Source: Lineus longissimus
Taxonomy: Eukaryota; Nemertea; Pilidiophora; Heteronemertea; Lineidae
Direction of reading: 5' to 3'
Assembly: GCF_910592395.1 (NCBI RefSeq)
Contig: NC_088321.1
Location: forward strand, 4,218,001 to 4,282,000
DNA: 64,000 bases
The notes beneath the pieces were generated by a model that was not told the origin of the DNA, did no database searches, and saw nothing but the letters and a program-made list of their open reading frames with translations. Position 1 is the first letter of the stretch. Every line of letters starts with the position of its first letter. Of the stretch, positions 48,267 through 60,783 are shown piece after piece. Both the position numbers and the translations under genes were made by a program.

Positions 48267-49611
48267 GTTAAACAGGCACGTTTCAAAACTATGGCGGATA
48301 GGCGATAGATTTTCCCTCTGAGGCGTTGAGACCCTTCAGGACTCCTGAATAGACCAAATGTGGGTCCGGCAGGATGAGCGGTTTGGCCACTAGGTGGCAC
48401 CGAGCGAAATTTTCCAAAAACTTTTCCAGCAGCTGATTTCTCAGTTGGGGATCATGAATCAAATCTAATTTTATAGAGCAAAGCTTTCTCTTTCATTATC
48501 AATAGGCGTAGTTCATGAATTTCTCACCAGGTGATGTTACTGGCGCAATTTAGTGAGCACCCCCCAAGAAGAGCATTTTAAATTTCGCGCGAGTTATCCC
48601 ACGTCCAATCACACATGCAGCGAACGTCACGTCTCGAGTCTGCGCAGTTCAGACGTAAGGAGACCATGCTATGGAATAGATCGCGATCTGTCAATTCAGA
48701 GGTAAGTTCTCATTAAATTCACAATTTCATAGGCGATAATATTTGGCTGCTTGTGTTATTGCATGTTGATGACATTAGGGAAGGCTTGGATTGTTTAATT
48801 GGATGTGATTAATTTGAAATAGTTCGTCGACGATCGTTGAAAAACGATCTGCGAAATGCAGCTTGGTTGGTCTGAGAAACGATGTCAAAGTCCGGCTTTA
48901 AATCATGGATTTCTCAACAAATAACTCTTGTCACATAGCAGAACTAATGTGAACAAACAAGACAATAATAAACATCGTTCTGATATCATCGGGTAAGGTT
49001 GCCAATGTACATAAACAGTGTAATTGAGGATCGACGCCAGCGATTTGAAATGTCAACAAACAATAAATGCGATATGATACACACTGACACTTGCACACTG
49101 TACATAGCACAATGCTTCAAACGGGGCCGATTCATCACTCTTATCACAATGTATTCCCAATCATATCAATGAACTTCCTTGATCATTCGGCCCTAGCGCC
49201 TTATCAGTTGTTGTTGGCCTTGTATTTGATATAAAACTTGGCTAGCTTACCTATTCTATCAAAATTAAAATGTTATCTCCTCATCATGTTTTGCAGGACA
49301 GGAATGATCTGCAGCTGCATTTGAACATATTTGGTGACCACATCTCAAAGATGACCAAGAGAGAGGATCGAGCTATGACTTTGCACATCCCATCGACTTC
49401 GGTGTTCACCAGTGCAATCATCAGAAGAGCCAGGCAATTCTAGTATTCAAGTATTTCATTCTGTAATACTTACCTCAAAATTTACTAAATAAAGAAAACC
49501 GCATGTGGCAGTTGGTTAAAAAAATCAAGTCTATCTGTTTAAAGTTTTTCAAACATTTCAATGGTGGCATTCTGCTAAGGTTTGTTAAGAGTTTCACTTG
49601 ACTTAAGCAGG

Positions 49612-50923
49612 GTGTACACTAGTAAAATATTAGCAACATTTTACCAACATTTTACCAACATTTTACCAACATTTTTACAACAATTTTGCAACAAGCCCTT
49701 CAAGGCCCTGTGTTCACTAGCAACAAAATTGCAACAAATTAGCAACATTTTTACAACATGTTGGTAAATTGTTGCAAACTTTTTAGTGGGAACAAAGGGA
49801 AATAGGTATTTTGGAGGGAAAATGGATGATTCCAAGGAGAGAAGATGTGTTTTGAGTGCTTCTGCAGCAATTTTAGCTGTCATTGTTGAGAGACGGAAGA
49901 GGCGGCGAAATAACCAAAGAGAATATGGACCAGGCCCTGGATCAAAATGAGGGTGGATGATGGGGCATACCACTGCCTGTTAAGGCCGCGTATCCATAGG
50001 ATATGCCCTTGTGTAGTGTGGCGTTATGGGCGTAACAGCCTTGTGACCTGGCACTATGCCCTGAGTCTCCATTGGATATTCCTTTTTGGTCATGTAGGCC
50101 TTTGTAGTCCTCATTTCGCAGCGGTCAATCGCGTTTATCCGCACGCTGTCATTATTTCAGAAGACAATTTCTTATGAATATTGAAAATGAAAATACAAGT
50201 AACCTGTATTTTCACTTGCAACATCAAATTGACATGTACATGTATATAAAACCTGACTTTTAAGCAACAAATTACAGGTTCGTGCTTGTTATCATAATCA
50301 TCAGTTTCGGGGTCCCAGAGTAGTTCCCGTTGATGAACCTCTTGAATTAATTTCGCCTCAGACATTGCTTCCGTGTTGTTCACTCGCAAAAGAATGGACA
50401 TGTTCAATCCCAATATGGGCCTATATTCCCAATCCACAGTGCATATATGCCCGCAATGTGACACGGCATAACCTATGGGAACGATCAATAACACCAACGA
50501 AGGTTCATTGTCCGTGTGGCTGGCCAGGCGGTAAAAAGGGAATGTTGTGCAGGGCACGGAATAGCCTATGGATACGCAGCCTAAAGGAGTTGCGGCTTAC
50601 TGACAAGCCGTCACACAAAAACTTCTAGAAAAGGTTTCATCACCCTACGAAGCAAGACACTCACTTGAGAGTTGCTATACCTGCTTCTTGTTCAAGTCAC
50701 ATGAACTCCGGTAGATCACATGACGCAAATCCTATTTCTGATTGGCTGAAGAGTTTGCAACATTTTTACAACATGCAACAAAGAATTGCATTGCATTTAA
50801 TTTGCAACAATTTTACAACATGTTGTAAGACGCGTTTTGCTCTGTACACACTACGCAACATTTTTGCAACATTTGTTGCAACTGGAAATGTAAAAATGTT
50901 GCTAATATTTTACTAGTGTACAC
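49612..50923. mobile_element. TIR element, PIF/Harbinger-like, with nested element
   Basis: Termini GTGTACACTAGTAAAATATT are inverted at both ends and flanked by AGG (49609-49611 and 50924-50926). Subterminal GCAACATTTTTACAACA repeats occur on both sides. A short plus-strand frame near 49820-49950 encodes an Arg-rich AVIVERRKRRRNNQREYG segment. A 3-bp duplication suggests PIF/Harbinger. It contains another TIR element at 49984-50581. Confidence 0.62.
49984..50581. mobile_element. Nested 598-bp TIR element
   Basis: Termini GGCCGCGTATCCATAGG and the inverted match CCTATGGATACGCAGCC, flanked by TAA on both sides (49981-49983 and 50582-50584), a PIF/Harbinger-type 3-bp duplication. No coding capacity. 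Confidence 0.68.
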
Positions 50924-51662
50924 AGGCCTTTAGGCAATAATAGAGTTGGGTAGAGCATTTTGTTAATGTTACCCTTTTAGTTAGGGAAACTGGTGCCTTC
51001 TGCATTAGGTGGACCCCACTTACTCATCTGTCAGACCGGCCTCACACGTCGGCAGTGGAGTTTAAGGTCCAGTCTGCGAGATTTACCCATTTCTACCCAG
51101 CCAAAAGCGGGTGATTGGGCTAATCTCTCCATGTGATTCAATTCGCATGGATTCTTGTGTCCCGGTGCTGAAAGGATCCCTCTACAAGGGCAGACTACAT
51201 CCGGTGGCACTGAAGTATGGAAGAAAGACAGAAGACGACCAATTTGCGAAAAGGATCATCATCATCATCATCATGGTAACAGCTGAGGATGAATCATGTT
51301 GCTGTGTGTAGAATTGATGGTCCAATATAGGTTAGGTTATCTGTTTGCGCACACATTGCAAGGGTGGAGCTTGCTTGAAGTAGATTGCGCCAGTCTACCG
51401 TAATTCACTGTTACACATCCAGAAGCTAATATCCTTAGGCTTTGAGTCCTTAGTTTAGTAGAGTTTGACGAGTAATGTAATATATACGAACAACGCAGCA
51501 ACAACTCAGCTGAGCGCCAGGCCCTTGGGCCTCTTGTTATAATTTATCCCTTTCCCAGCTGCTTTCACCGCCTCCCAAATTTTAGAAATACTACTAAAAG
51601 CTACGTACTGGACTTTCTGTATTATAATACAAATCTCGAAGATATTGTTCATTTTCCATTTA

Positions 51663-51904
51663 AAAATTACAAAAGAGGGCCCTCTCCAAGCGCTAACTTC
51701 TAGTGTCCCCACCTAAATAATGACAGAAAAGGGTGATTTATTCAAATTTTGTGTCGACATGGTCGAGGTCACGTGACCGAGTTGCCATGCAGATGTCCGC
51801 AACTGCTCCTTGCCTAGGTGAACCCATGCTTTTCCAAATATTGTGCCAGAAAATAGCTGTTTCCCTGCAGTGTTTTATTTTCTCATCCTATCCATGAACA
51901 TTGC
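51663..51904. other. Spacer, nothing recognised
   Basis: Between the integrase start of the second Polinton and the LINE fragment. I could not find a Polinton terminal repeat or target duplication here. Confidence 0.4.
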
Positions 51905-53660
51905 CTGATTTAGCTAATTCCCAAATTGTGGGATACATAATTGACAAGCTTTTAAACTAGCTTCGAGTAGTTGTTCGCGCAATAACTCAATCTCGTTTTT
52001 GTGATCCTTGCATAAATGATTATGACATAGACAAGCTGCATTTGGTATCTCGATTAATTCTAGTAGTTCATCGAGTGCATGAGTATAATTTTCGATTTCC
52101 TCTGTGGATGCTTTATTCCACACGTGACCCCTATTGACCGGACAACTATTCTCCACTCTTACATACTCAACAGGTTAATCAAACGATATTGAGAGGCATG
52201 AGTGACCAGATGTATTGTCAACAATATGGTAAACCTTATGTCCAGTTATGGATTGAAAGAGGTTGTCAGAGACAATAAAATAATATAATTTAGATCTTGA
52301 GCCATTAATTTTACTCTCGAAAGTGTAGTCTACGTCCTGAAACTCTGTCCCTAGCTTCAGAGACGCCCAACCTTTGGAAAAAATCAAGATTTCGATCACC
52401 TATTCTTGAGGTATCAATAGCCAGGATTAGCAGCCGCCCGACTCCGACTCCGATTACGAGTACGAGTCAGAGTCGGATCCGCGCGCGAATGTTCAGTTTG
52501 ATCGATTAGCAACGTCACGACTCCCGGTCAGAGTTGATCTCAGTTCCAGGTGTTTTACGTTAGATGGCGCTGCGAAACGTAAACATAGCAGACGACGGAA
52601 ACAATCGACTGATCGGCAGTGATTTTCCTTTGATCGTGAATTAAACCAGTTATAGAGAAATGGCAGATAGGCCCACATCTTGGACTTGGGAGCAAAAAAT
52701 AACCCAAGGGCAATTGCATGCTTCCTCACTTGTAATAACCATTGATAACTACTACCATGCACATGATGCATGTCATGTACACATGATGTGCACGCATCGC
52801 ATGCGCATCGATGTGCAAAAAAAATCGCGAGAATGCCACCCAACAAAGATGCCCATACAGAGCACCCTTTTTCCACCAGAACTACATTGCTGGGCATTGA
52901 CATATCCTTGAAAGCATTTACATTTAAAAACGATCAGGAAATACTCCGAATCTACGATGATAACAGAGAAATTTGCACTGGGAGCGCACTTACGAATAGA
53001 GGATGTCCAACTCAGAGTTTACGAGCGAGTACGAGTGACCACTTGGGAAACCCCCGCACAGTTGATGACGTAAAGCGCAAAAAGGAATCACCTCGTACTC
53101 GGAGTCGGAGTCGGGCGTCTGCTAATCCTGTCTATTATTAAAGTCCCCCCTAATGACAATTCTATCGGGGGCATAAATAACTAATATCTCACTGAGGTAG
53201 TTCAGAACATCTTCATACTCTGATTATGTTCTGACGGCATGTATGCACTCCAAAAATTTATCGTATGACCATCGTTGTCGATTACGATGGCGCATACCCT
53301 TTTTGACCTTTCTGGTAGGCGAGTTATCTTGTGCTCAAGGTTTTTTCTCCATATTATCGCCACGCCACCATATGGTCTACCGTGTAGAAAGTCTCAATCA
53401 TACCTGATATGCCATACACAGTTGCATTGCCTAATGATTGTTCAAAACCCGATATCTCACTTTCAAACAACCAATGTTCTTGGATAAAGACAAAATCATG
53501 TTTTATTACAAGGCTAGAAATGTATTCCATTCTACCGGGACCATACCCCTGTGAATTGTAAGTCCCGATTGACAGCTCTTTGTTTGGTCTCATCAAATGT
53601 TCGTTTGAAGCCATTACCATTAGAGTCACTATTAAGAGCCAGGGCATCATCGTTTGTTCT
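51905..53660 (-). pseudogene. LINE endonuclease fragment
   Basis: The minus-strand frame begins with IGTYNSQGYGPGRMEYIS and FIQEHWLFESEI, continues through RPYGGVAI-type and RIVIRGDFNN, is interrupted by the TIR element at 52422-53130, then resumes with IDTSRIGDRNLDFFQRLG and ends with ALDELLELIEIPNAACLC. These are APE endonuclease and linker features of a LINE of a different lineage from the one at 24078. No reverse transcriptase follows. The left part (before 52144) exists once; the rest is duplicated. Confidence 0.75.
52422..53130. mobile_element. 709-bp TIR element (first copy)
   Basis: Termini CAGGATTAGCAG and CTGCTAATCCTG continue into GACTCCGACTCCGA-type inverted repeats. No transposase; short frames inside are not supported as genes. 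It splits the LINE endonuclease. The duplicate copy is at 57119-57827. Confidence 0.75.
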
Positions 53661-53747
53661 CAGTGTTGATATCCTCCTTTCTGGGGTTGGGAAGGAAATA
53701 TTGTCGAACATTTACCCCGCAGGGCCATATTGAGCAGGTTAATACGG

Positions 53748-53935
53748 CCCATTTCGCCTACTCCCGTTTTGCCTGAAAAATGTGGTCATTTCGCCTACAA
53801 CCCATTTCGCCTACTCTCATTTCGCCTATTTCCCATTTCGCCTATTTCCCATTTCGCCTAACTCCCATTTCGCCTAACTCCCATTTTGCCTACTTCCCAT
53901 TTCGCCTACTTCCCCGTTTGCCTGCTGTAGTATGG
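53748..53935 (+). repeat. CCCATTTCGCCTA minisatellite
   Basis: About a dozen degenerate units of 13-16 bp based on CCCATTTCGCCTAC. The duplicate is at 58445-58632. Confidence 0.9.
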
Positions 53936-54177
53936 TTTGTCCAGATAGTGGTACTATAAAATTTGTGGATAGTTTGTAAATATTTAAGTGGGTGTCTGCT
54001 AAGAAAAGGTGGGGTCCGATAGAAATAGTTTCAAATTCTAGCAGTTAAGGTGAAGATAAATGAGATTTATATAGCATTATTCCTTGCATAATTGTGCTCT
54101 GTTTATCTAAAGAGAGCACAAAAGGTTTAACATAAACTTAAACTGTTCAAAATGTTCACCTCCCTCTGCCATATTTA

Positions 54178-54542
54178 TTAGCCGCGCGTACACCACCTGA
54201 AAATGGACCACCAATCTTGGTTCGCGAACCAATGCCGCACCATCGAAAATCCACCAAGCGCGTACACCACCGCTGCAGCTAGTTATAAAATCGGGCAACA
54301 GATGGCGCGCAAACAATAAATTGCATGCGCAGAAGGCGCCGTTCGAAAGCGCCGCCTGTCGCCGAACCATCTAACTAGCTAATTGCCGATCCATTAGCGC
54401 GTACACCACGACAAAGCCGAGCTTTTAACAAATTCGCCCGGCAATTTGTACCGGCAATGAATTGCCGAACAAATTTGTCGCGGCAATGTGGTGGTGTACG
54501 TGCAATTGGTCCACCAATGTGTCGTGGTGTACGCGCAACTAA
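54178..54542. mobile_element. 365-bp TIR element (first copy)
   Basis: Ends TTAGCCGCGCGTACACCAC and the inverted GTGGTGTACGCGCAACTAA, with internal ATTGCCG repeats. No coding capacity. The duplicate is at 58875-59239. Confidence 0.65.
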
Positions 54543-54591
54543 TATATCTGAAATTATCTAATCAGAAATTATCTAATCAGAAATCACATAA

Positions 54592-55844
54592 ATTGTTATT
54601 ACATAATTTGTTATTACATAATTTGTTATCACATAATTTGTTATCACATAATCATAAAAACAATAAATGCCCCAGAGACTGCATACAATATGAACTTAAT
54701 TGTATTATGTGTTTCATTGTCATTTTTAATAGTGAAAGGAGCAACAATATCCTTAATAGGAACATTAGTACTAGTTCTGGTATCATTCTGTCTGTTAGCT
54801 CCTACAGTGGTTGTAACAGGAGGATCCTTAACTTTCTCAACATTAGTCTTAACCTTTATTTTCTTGACACTATCTCCTTCCATTAGTGGTGTTGCTACTA
54901 TCTTCTTTTTATTGATATGGTTAATACCAGTTTTAGCATTACTTGGAGCTATCAAGATGTTATTATTGTAGTTATCTATCTTACCTACATTTAGAACCAT
55001 GTTTGACCCTATGATGTACAGGCCAGGTCCTATTACAAAATCTAGTCTTGTATGTGTTTTGGTAACAGCATTCGGATACCTTAGAATTGAGGTCGGAATA
55101 TCCACATGTTTATTTATCGAATCCTTTAGAAGCTTTTTAAACTCCATCTGAGCATCTAATTCTGTCCCGGGTATTCCAACTATAGGTGTTCTAGTTTCTC
55201 CCTGTGATCCCAAAAGACAGTAAACATATGTCCTGTTAGAGTCATTCAATCTCTCTATCCCTGGATTTGAAAAACCTGATGACTTAAGAGTCATAAACTG
55301 TTGGTATGTTCAACATGGTTTCTGTTCTATCATATCAAATACATTTTTATGTCTCCTGACATGATCCTTGATGAAAAATATCAGGATACTTAAAATTAGA
55401 CATACCAACATCCCAATCAGATTCAAACATTGGTGGCATTCTGTTCTCACGTACTTGCATCAGAAAGAAATTAATTTTCGAATTATTGATGTCATAACCT
55501 GGATCTGTTATCGTCGGGTCGTAATCCGGTACACTCCAGGAAGTCCATCCCTCATTACTTTCAAACACTGAGAAATCATATTCATCATTTAGCTCAATAA
55601 CTGTCCTAGTTTATTACGATTTATGTTATTGTTACCTTCATTGAAAAGTGTTTCACCTGGTGGAGGAATTTGCAACATTTTCATGATTTTACAAATTTGA
55701 TAATAAGCGTGTGATCTGTAAAATGATTTTATCATTGGATTACTGTGGTTTAAATGGTCATTAATTGAAATCCCACAACCAGTTGTTGCAAACCATACAG
55801 CCAGGTTAAATTGATTCTGATAAAACGATAGTGGAGTGCCAGCT
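54592..55844 (-). pseudogene. Third Polinton fragment: tail-anchored protein gene (first copy)
   Basis: Homologous to the gene at 18366-19757. It contains GFSNPGIERLNDSNRTYVY, GIPGTELDAQMEFKKLL, GLYIIGSNMVLNVG, WTSWSVPDYDPTITDPGY and a C-terminal membrane anchor (FILYAVSGAFIVFMI). Frameshifts lie near 55320 and 55590. The N-terminus is cut by the Gypsy LTR at 55845. It has no double-hairpin repeat at the site where the intact gene has one. The short A/T repeats at 54555-54650 lie just downstream. Confidence 0.82.
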
Positions 55845-56017
55845 TGTTATGATATATTACCTATTACTCGTTATACTAACCATACTAACCATATACCTTA
55901 TATAGCTTACTAATCATCACGTGACCTGTATCTTTATATATCTTTACTTTAATAAACTGGCTTATACCTGTCGACCGTTGTGCGTGTTGCATCTATGCCT
56001 GAGCAAGAAACAGAACA
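55845..56017 (+). repeat. Gypsy 5' LTR (first copy)
   Basis: A 173-bp segment starting TGTTATGATATATT and ending AGAACA, followed at once by TGGTGACAGAAGTGG, the primer-binding-site position of Gypsy elements. It contains a TATA-like TATATATC stretch and AATAAA. Inserted in the Polinton fragment. Confidence 0.65.
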
Positions 56018-56086
56018 TGGTGACAGAAGTGGTCACTCTTCGACGATCATAACGTTCTTAGGGTGGACTATCAGTATTAATAGACT

Positions 56087-56840
56087 ATGTCATCCGATGA
56101 CGAGACAGAGGAGGAAAACACGGGCCCACAAATAGTCATGGCAGAACGTTCGAATCTCAAGCCGCCGGCACCTCTTGCTCTAACGGGGAATATTTCGGCG
56201 AATTGGAGGCGATGGAAGCAGAAATTTATGATATTTCTAACGGCATCACGGATAACGGAGGAACCTATCAAGGTCGCTCTTCTTCTCCACTCAATCGGAG
56301 ATGAAGGACTGGAAGTTTTCAATTCATTTGGATTACCTGATGATGTCGAATACGCCCCGCTTATTCAAAAATTCGAGGAATATTGCACGCCTCAGAAGAA
56401 TGTAACATTTGAACGCCATAGATTCAATTCAAGGATACAGCAGGAAGGCGAGTCCTTTGACTGTTTCCTCACGGATATAAAAATAAAAGCCAAGGACTGT
56501 GAATGTGACACTCTAAGAGACTCCTTAATAAAATATCGCATTGTATTTGGCATACGAATGGATCGCACGAGGGAACGTCTGCTTAGGGAGAAGGAACTCA
56601 CCCTCACCAAGGTGATAGACATATGCCGGGCAGCTGAGTTAACCAAAGAACAGATGAGTTCGCTGTCTAACGGACAGCGGCGTGATGAACAGACTGACAA
56701 AACAGTAAATGCAGTAGGCCGACAAGGATACAACAAAGCCGCCTCGGGTTATCATAACCAATCAACGTATAAAGGCAGCGGCCCCAAGTGCGGGAATTGC
56801 GGGACTTTTCATCAACCACGGCAATGTCCTGCCTATGGCA
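56087..56840 (+). pseudogene. Gypsy gag, truncated by the duplication junction
   Basis: Begins MSSDDETEEENTG and reaches the first zinc knuckle (CGNCGTFHQPRQCPAYGK), then runs into the restart of the duplicated block and stops after about 11 unrelated residues. Identical to the start of the gene at 60784. Confidence 0.85.
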
Positions 56841-59288
56841 AACTATTCTCCACTCTTACATACTCAACAGGTTAATCAAACGATATTGAGAGGCATGAGT
56901 GACCAGATGTATTGTCAACAATATGGTAAACCTTATGTCCAGTTATGGATTGAAAGAGGTTGTCAGAGACAATAAAATAATATAATTTAGATCTTGAGCC
57001 ATTAATTTTACTCTCGAAAGTGTAGTCTACGTCCTGAAACTCTGTCCCTAGCTTCAGAGACGCCCAACCTTTGGAAAAAATCAAGATTTCGATCACCTAT
57101 TCTTGAGGTATCAATAGCCAGGATTAGCAGCCGCCCGACTCCGACTCCGATTACGAGTACGAGTCAGAGTCGGATCCGCGCGCGAATGTTCAGTTTGATC
57201 GATTAGCAACGTCACGACTCCCGGTCAGAGTTGATCTCAGTTCCAGGTGTTTTACGTTAGATGGCGCTGCGAAACGTAAACATAGCAGACGACGGAAACA
57301 ATCGGCTGATCGGCAGTGATTTTCCTTTGATCGTGAATTAAACCAGTTATAGAGAAATGGCAGATAGGCCCACATCTTGGACTTGGGAGCAAAAAATAAC
57401 CCAAGGGCAATTGCATGCTTCCTCACTTGTAATAACCATTGATAACTACTACCATGCACATGATGCATGTCATGTACACATGATGTGCACGCATCGCATG
57501 CGCATCGATGTGCAAAAAAAATCGCGAGAATGCCACCCAACAAAGATGCCCATACAGAGCACCCTTTTTCCACCAGAACTACATTGCTGGGCATTGACAT
57601 ATCCTTGAAAGCATTTACATTTAAAAACGATCAGGAAATACTCCGAATCTACGATGATAACAGAGAAATTTGCACTGGGAGCGCACTTACGAATAGAGGA
57701 TGTCCAACTCAGAGTTTACGAGCGAGTACGAGTGACCACTTGGGAAACCCCCGCACAGTTGATGACGTAAAGCGCAAAAAGGAATCACCTCGTACTCGGA
57801 GTCGGAGTCGGGCGTCTGCTAATCCTGTCTATTATTAAAGTCCCCCCTAATGACAATTCTATCGGGGGCATAAATAACTAATATCTCACTGAGGTAGTTC
57901 AGAACATCTTCATACTCTGATTATGTTCTGACGGCATGTATGCACTCCAAAAATTTATCGTATGACCATCGTTGTCGATTACGATGGCGCATACCCTTTT
58001 TGACCTTTCTGGTAGGCGAGTTATCTTGTGCTCAAGGTTTTTTCTCCATATTATCGCCACGCCACCATATGGTCTACCGTGTAGAAAGTCTCAATCATAC
58101 CTGATATGCCATACACAGTTGCATTGCCTAATGATTGTTCAAAACCCGATATCTCACTTTCAAACAACCAATGTTCTTGGATAAAGACAAAATCATGTTT
58201 TATTACAAGGCTAGAAATGTATTCCATTCTACCGGGACCATACCCCTGTGAATTGTAAGTCCCGATTGACAGCTCTTTGTTTGGTCTCATCAAATGTTCG
58301 TTTGAAGCCATTACCATTAGAGTCACTATTAAGAGCCAGGGCATCATCGTTTGTTCTCAGTGTTGATATCCTCCTTTCTGGGGTTGGGAAGGAAATATTG
58401 TCGAACATTTACCCCGCAGGGCCATATTGAGCAGGTTAATACGGCCCATTTCGCCTACTCCCGTTTTGCCTGAAAAATGTGGTCATTTCGCCTACAACCC
58501 ATTTCGCCTACTCTCATTTCGCCTATTTCCCATTTCGCCTATTTCCCATTTCGCCTAACTCCCATTTCGCCTAACTCCCATTTTGCCTACTTCCCATTTC
58601 GCCTACTTCCCCGTTTGCCTGCTGTAGTATGGTTTGTCCAGATAGTGGTACTATAAAATTTGTGGATAGTTTGTAAATATTTAAGTGGGTGTCTGCTAAG
58701 AAAAGGTGGGGTCCGATAGAAATAGTTTCAAATTCTAGCAGTTAAGGTGAAGATAAATGAGATTTATATAGCATTATTCCTTGCATAATTGTGCTCTGTT
58801 TATCTAAAGAGAGCACAAAAGGTTTAACATAAACTTAAACTGTTCAAAATGTTCACCTCCCTCTGCCATATTTATTAGCCGCGCGTACACCACCTGAAAA
58901 TGGACCACCAATCTTGGTTCGCGAACCAATGCCGCACCATCGAAAATCCACCAAGCGCGTACACCACCGCTGCAGCTAGTTATAAAATCGGGCAACAGAT
59001 GGCGCGCAAACAATAAATTGCATGCGCAGAAGGCGCCGTTCGAAAGCGCCGCCTGTCGCCGAACCATCTAACTAGCTAATTGCCGATCCATTAGCGCGTA
59101 CACCACGACAAAGCCGAGCTTTTAACAAATTCGCCCGGCAATTTGTACCGGCAATGAATTGCCGAACAAATTTGTCGCGGCAATGTGGTGGTGTACGTGC
59201 AATTGGTCCACCAATGTGTCGTGGTGTACGCGCAACTAATATATCTGAAATTATCTAATCAGAAATTATCTAATCAGAAATCACATAA

Positions 59289-60541
59289 ATTGTTATTACA
59301 TAATTTGTTATTACATAATTTGTTATCACATAATTTGTTATCACATAATCATAAAAACAATAAATGCCCCAGAGACTGCATACAATATGAACTTAATTGT
59401 ATTATGTGTTTCATTGTCATTTTTAATAGTGAAAGGAGCAACAATATCCTTAATAGGAACATTAGTACTAGTTCTGGTATCATTCTGTCTGTTAGCTCCT
59501 ACAGTGGTTGTAACAGGAGGATCCTTAACTTTCTCAACATTAGTCTTAACCTTTATTTTCTTGACACTATCTCCTTCCATTAGTGGTGTTGCTACTATCT
59601 TCTTTTTATTGATATGGTTAATACCAGTTTTAGCATTACTTGGAGCTATCAAGATGTTATTATTGTAGTTATCTATCTTACCTACATTTAGAACCATGTT
59701 TGACCCTATGATGTACAGGCCAGGTCCTATTACAAAATCTAGTCTTGTATGTGTTTTGGTAACAGCATTCGGATACCTTAGAATTGAGGTCGGAATATCC
59801 ACATGTTTATTTATCGAATCCTTTAGAAGCTTTTTAAACTCCATCTGAGCATCTAATTCTGTCCCGGGTATTCCAACTATAGGTGTTCTAGTTTCTCCCT
59901 GTGATCCCAAAAGACAGTAAACATATGTCCTGTTAGAGTCATTCAATCTCTCTATCCCTGGATTTGAAAAACCTGATGACTTAAGAGTCATAAACTGTTG
60001 GTATGTTCAACATGGTTTCTGTTCTATCATATCAAATACATTTTTATGTCTCCTGACATGATCCTTGATGAAAAATATCAGGATACTTAAAATTAGACAT
60101 ACCAACATCCCAATCAGATTCAAACATTGGTGGCATTCTGTTCTCACGTACTTGCATCAGAAAGAAATTAATTTTCGAATTATTGATGTCATAACCTGGA
60201 TCTGTTATCGTCGGGTCGTAATCCGGTACACTCCAGGAAGTCCATCCCTCATTACTTTCAAACACTGAGAAATCATATTCATCATTTAGCTCAATAACTG
60301 TCCTAGTTTATTACGATTTATGTTATTGTTACCTTCATTGAAAAGTGTTTCACCTGGTGGAGGAATTTGCAACATTTTCATGATTTTACAAATTTGATAA
60401 TAAGCGTGTGATCTGTAAAATGATTTTATCATTGGATTACTGTGGTTTAAATGGTCATTAATTGAAATCCCACAACCAGTTGTTGCAAACCATACAGCCA
60501 GGTTAAATTGATTCTGATAAAACGATAGTGGAGTGCCAGCT
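59289..60541 (-). pseudogene. Third Polinton fragment, duplicate copy
   Basis: The same decayed gene carried in unit 2 of the 4,697-bp duplication, with the same frameshifts. Confidence 0.82.
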
Positions 60542-60714
60542 TGTTATGATATATTACCTATTACTCGTTATACTAACCATACTAACCATATACCTTATAT
60601 AGCTTACTAATCATCACGTGACCTGTATCTTTATATATCTTTACTTTAATAAACTGGCTTATACCTGTCGACCGTTGTGCGTGTTGCATCTATGCCTGAG
60701 CAAGAAACAGAACA
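60542..60714 (+). repeat. Gypsy 5' LTR (second copy)
   Basis: The same LTR in unit 2, followed by the primer-binding site and the longer gag-pol. Confidence 0.65.
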
Positions 60715-60783
60715 TGGTGACAGAAGTGGTCACTCTTCGACGATCATAACGTTCTTAGGGTGGACTATCAGTATTAATAGACT

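Larger units (their letters stand above)
48153..51538 (+). mobile_element. Helentron-like nonautonomous element, 3.4 kb
   Basis: Same termini as the element at 34064: a 5' hairpin AGCTCAGCT-GAAA-AGCTGAGCT, and a 3' CAGCTGAGC plus stem-loop AGGCCC-TT-GGGCCT and tail CTCTTGTT. Inserted after five T without target duplication, splitting the integrase remnant. The interior has a (GTCT)n tract and nested TIR elements. No Rep or helicase was seen. Confidence 0.78.
29437..51662 (-). mobile_element. Second Polinton, old and interrupted
   Basis: Parts of a Polinton related to the one at 1882 are spread over 22 kb: membrane protein (+), deoxynucleoside kinase (-), polymerase B (-) and integrase (-). 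They are interrupted by piggyBac, Helentron-like, foldback and mariner-like insertions, with many frameshifts. Where insertions are removed the alignment to the intact copy resumes, so these are pieces of one element. Gene order differs from the intact copy (polymerase next to integrase). No terminal repeats or capsid gene were found, and double-hairpin repeats are absent. Confidence 0.85.
45540..51662 (-). pseudogene. Integrase remnant (second Polinton), split by three insertions
   Basis: The N-terminus starts at 51662 (ENEQYLRDLYYN, then SSISKIWEAVKAAGKG). The core is at 47757-48152 (HRFILTVIDIFSRYAWAVP, IQFDEGKEFYN, AAVEKFNRT-like with E). The middle is at 46084-46210 and the C-terminal part at 45540-45858 (IGDSVRISKYKTIF; a chromodomain-like tail near 45550). 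It is interrupted by a foldback element (45859-46079), a mariner-like element (46211-47756) and a Helentron-like element (48153-51538). The alignment to the intact integrase resumes across each. A small frameshift lies near 51590. Confidence 0.85.
52144..56840. repeat. Tandem duplication, unit 1 (4,697 bp)
   Basis: Repeated directly at 56841-61537. The unit starts in the LINE endonuclease and ends within the Gypsy gag gene. AAC stands at the start of each unit and just after the second, so the breakpoints share 3 bp. The copies are nearly identical; I noted one substitution (A at about 52609 versus G at 57306). Confidence 0.95.

Noticed and set aside
48173-48400. Open frame with TDRQ repeats
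   Set aside because: Translation of the (GTCT)n microsatellite.
52493-53141. Open frames of 83-136 codons inside the 709-bp TIR element, present in both duplicated units
   Set aside because: They overlap on opposite strands, show no known domain and lie in a short nonautonomous element. Their duplication follows from the tandem block, not from selection.
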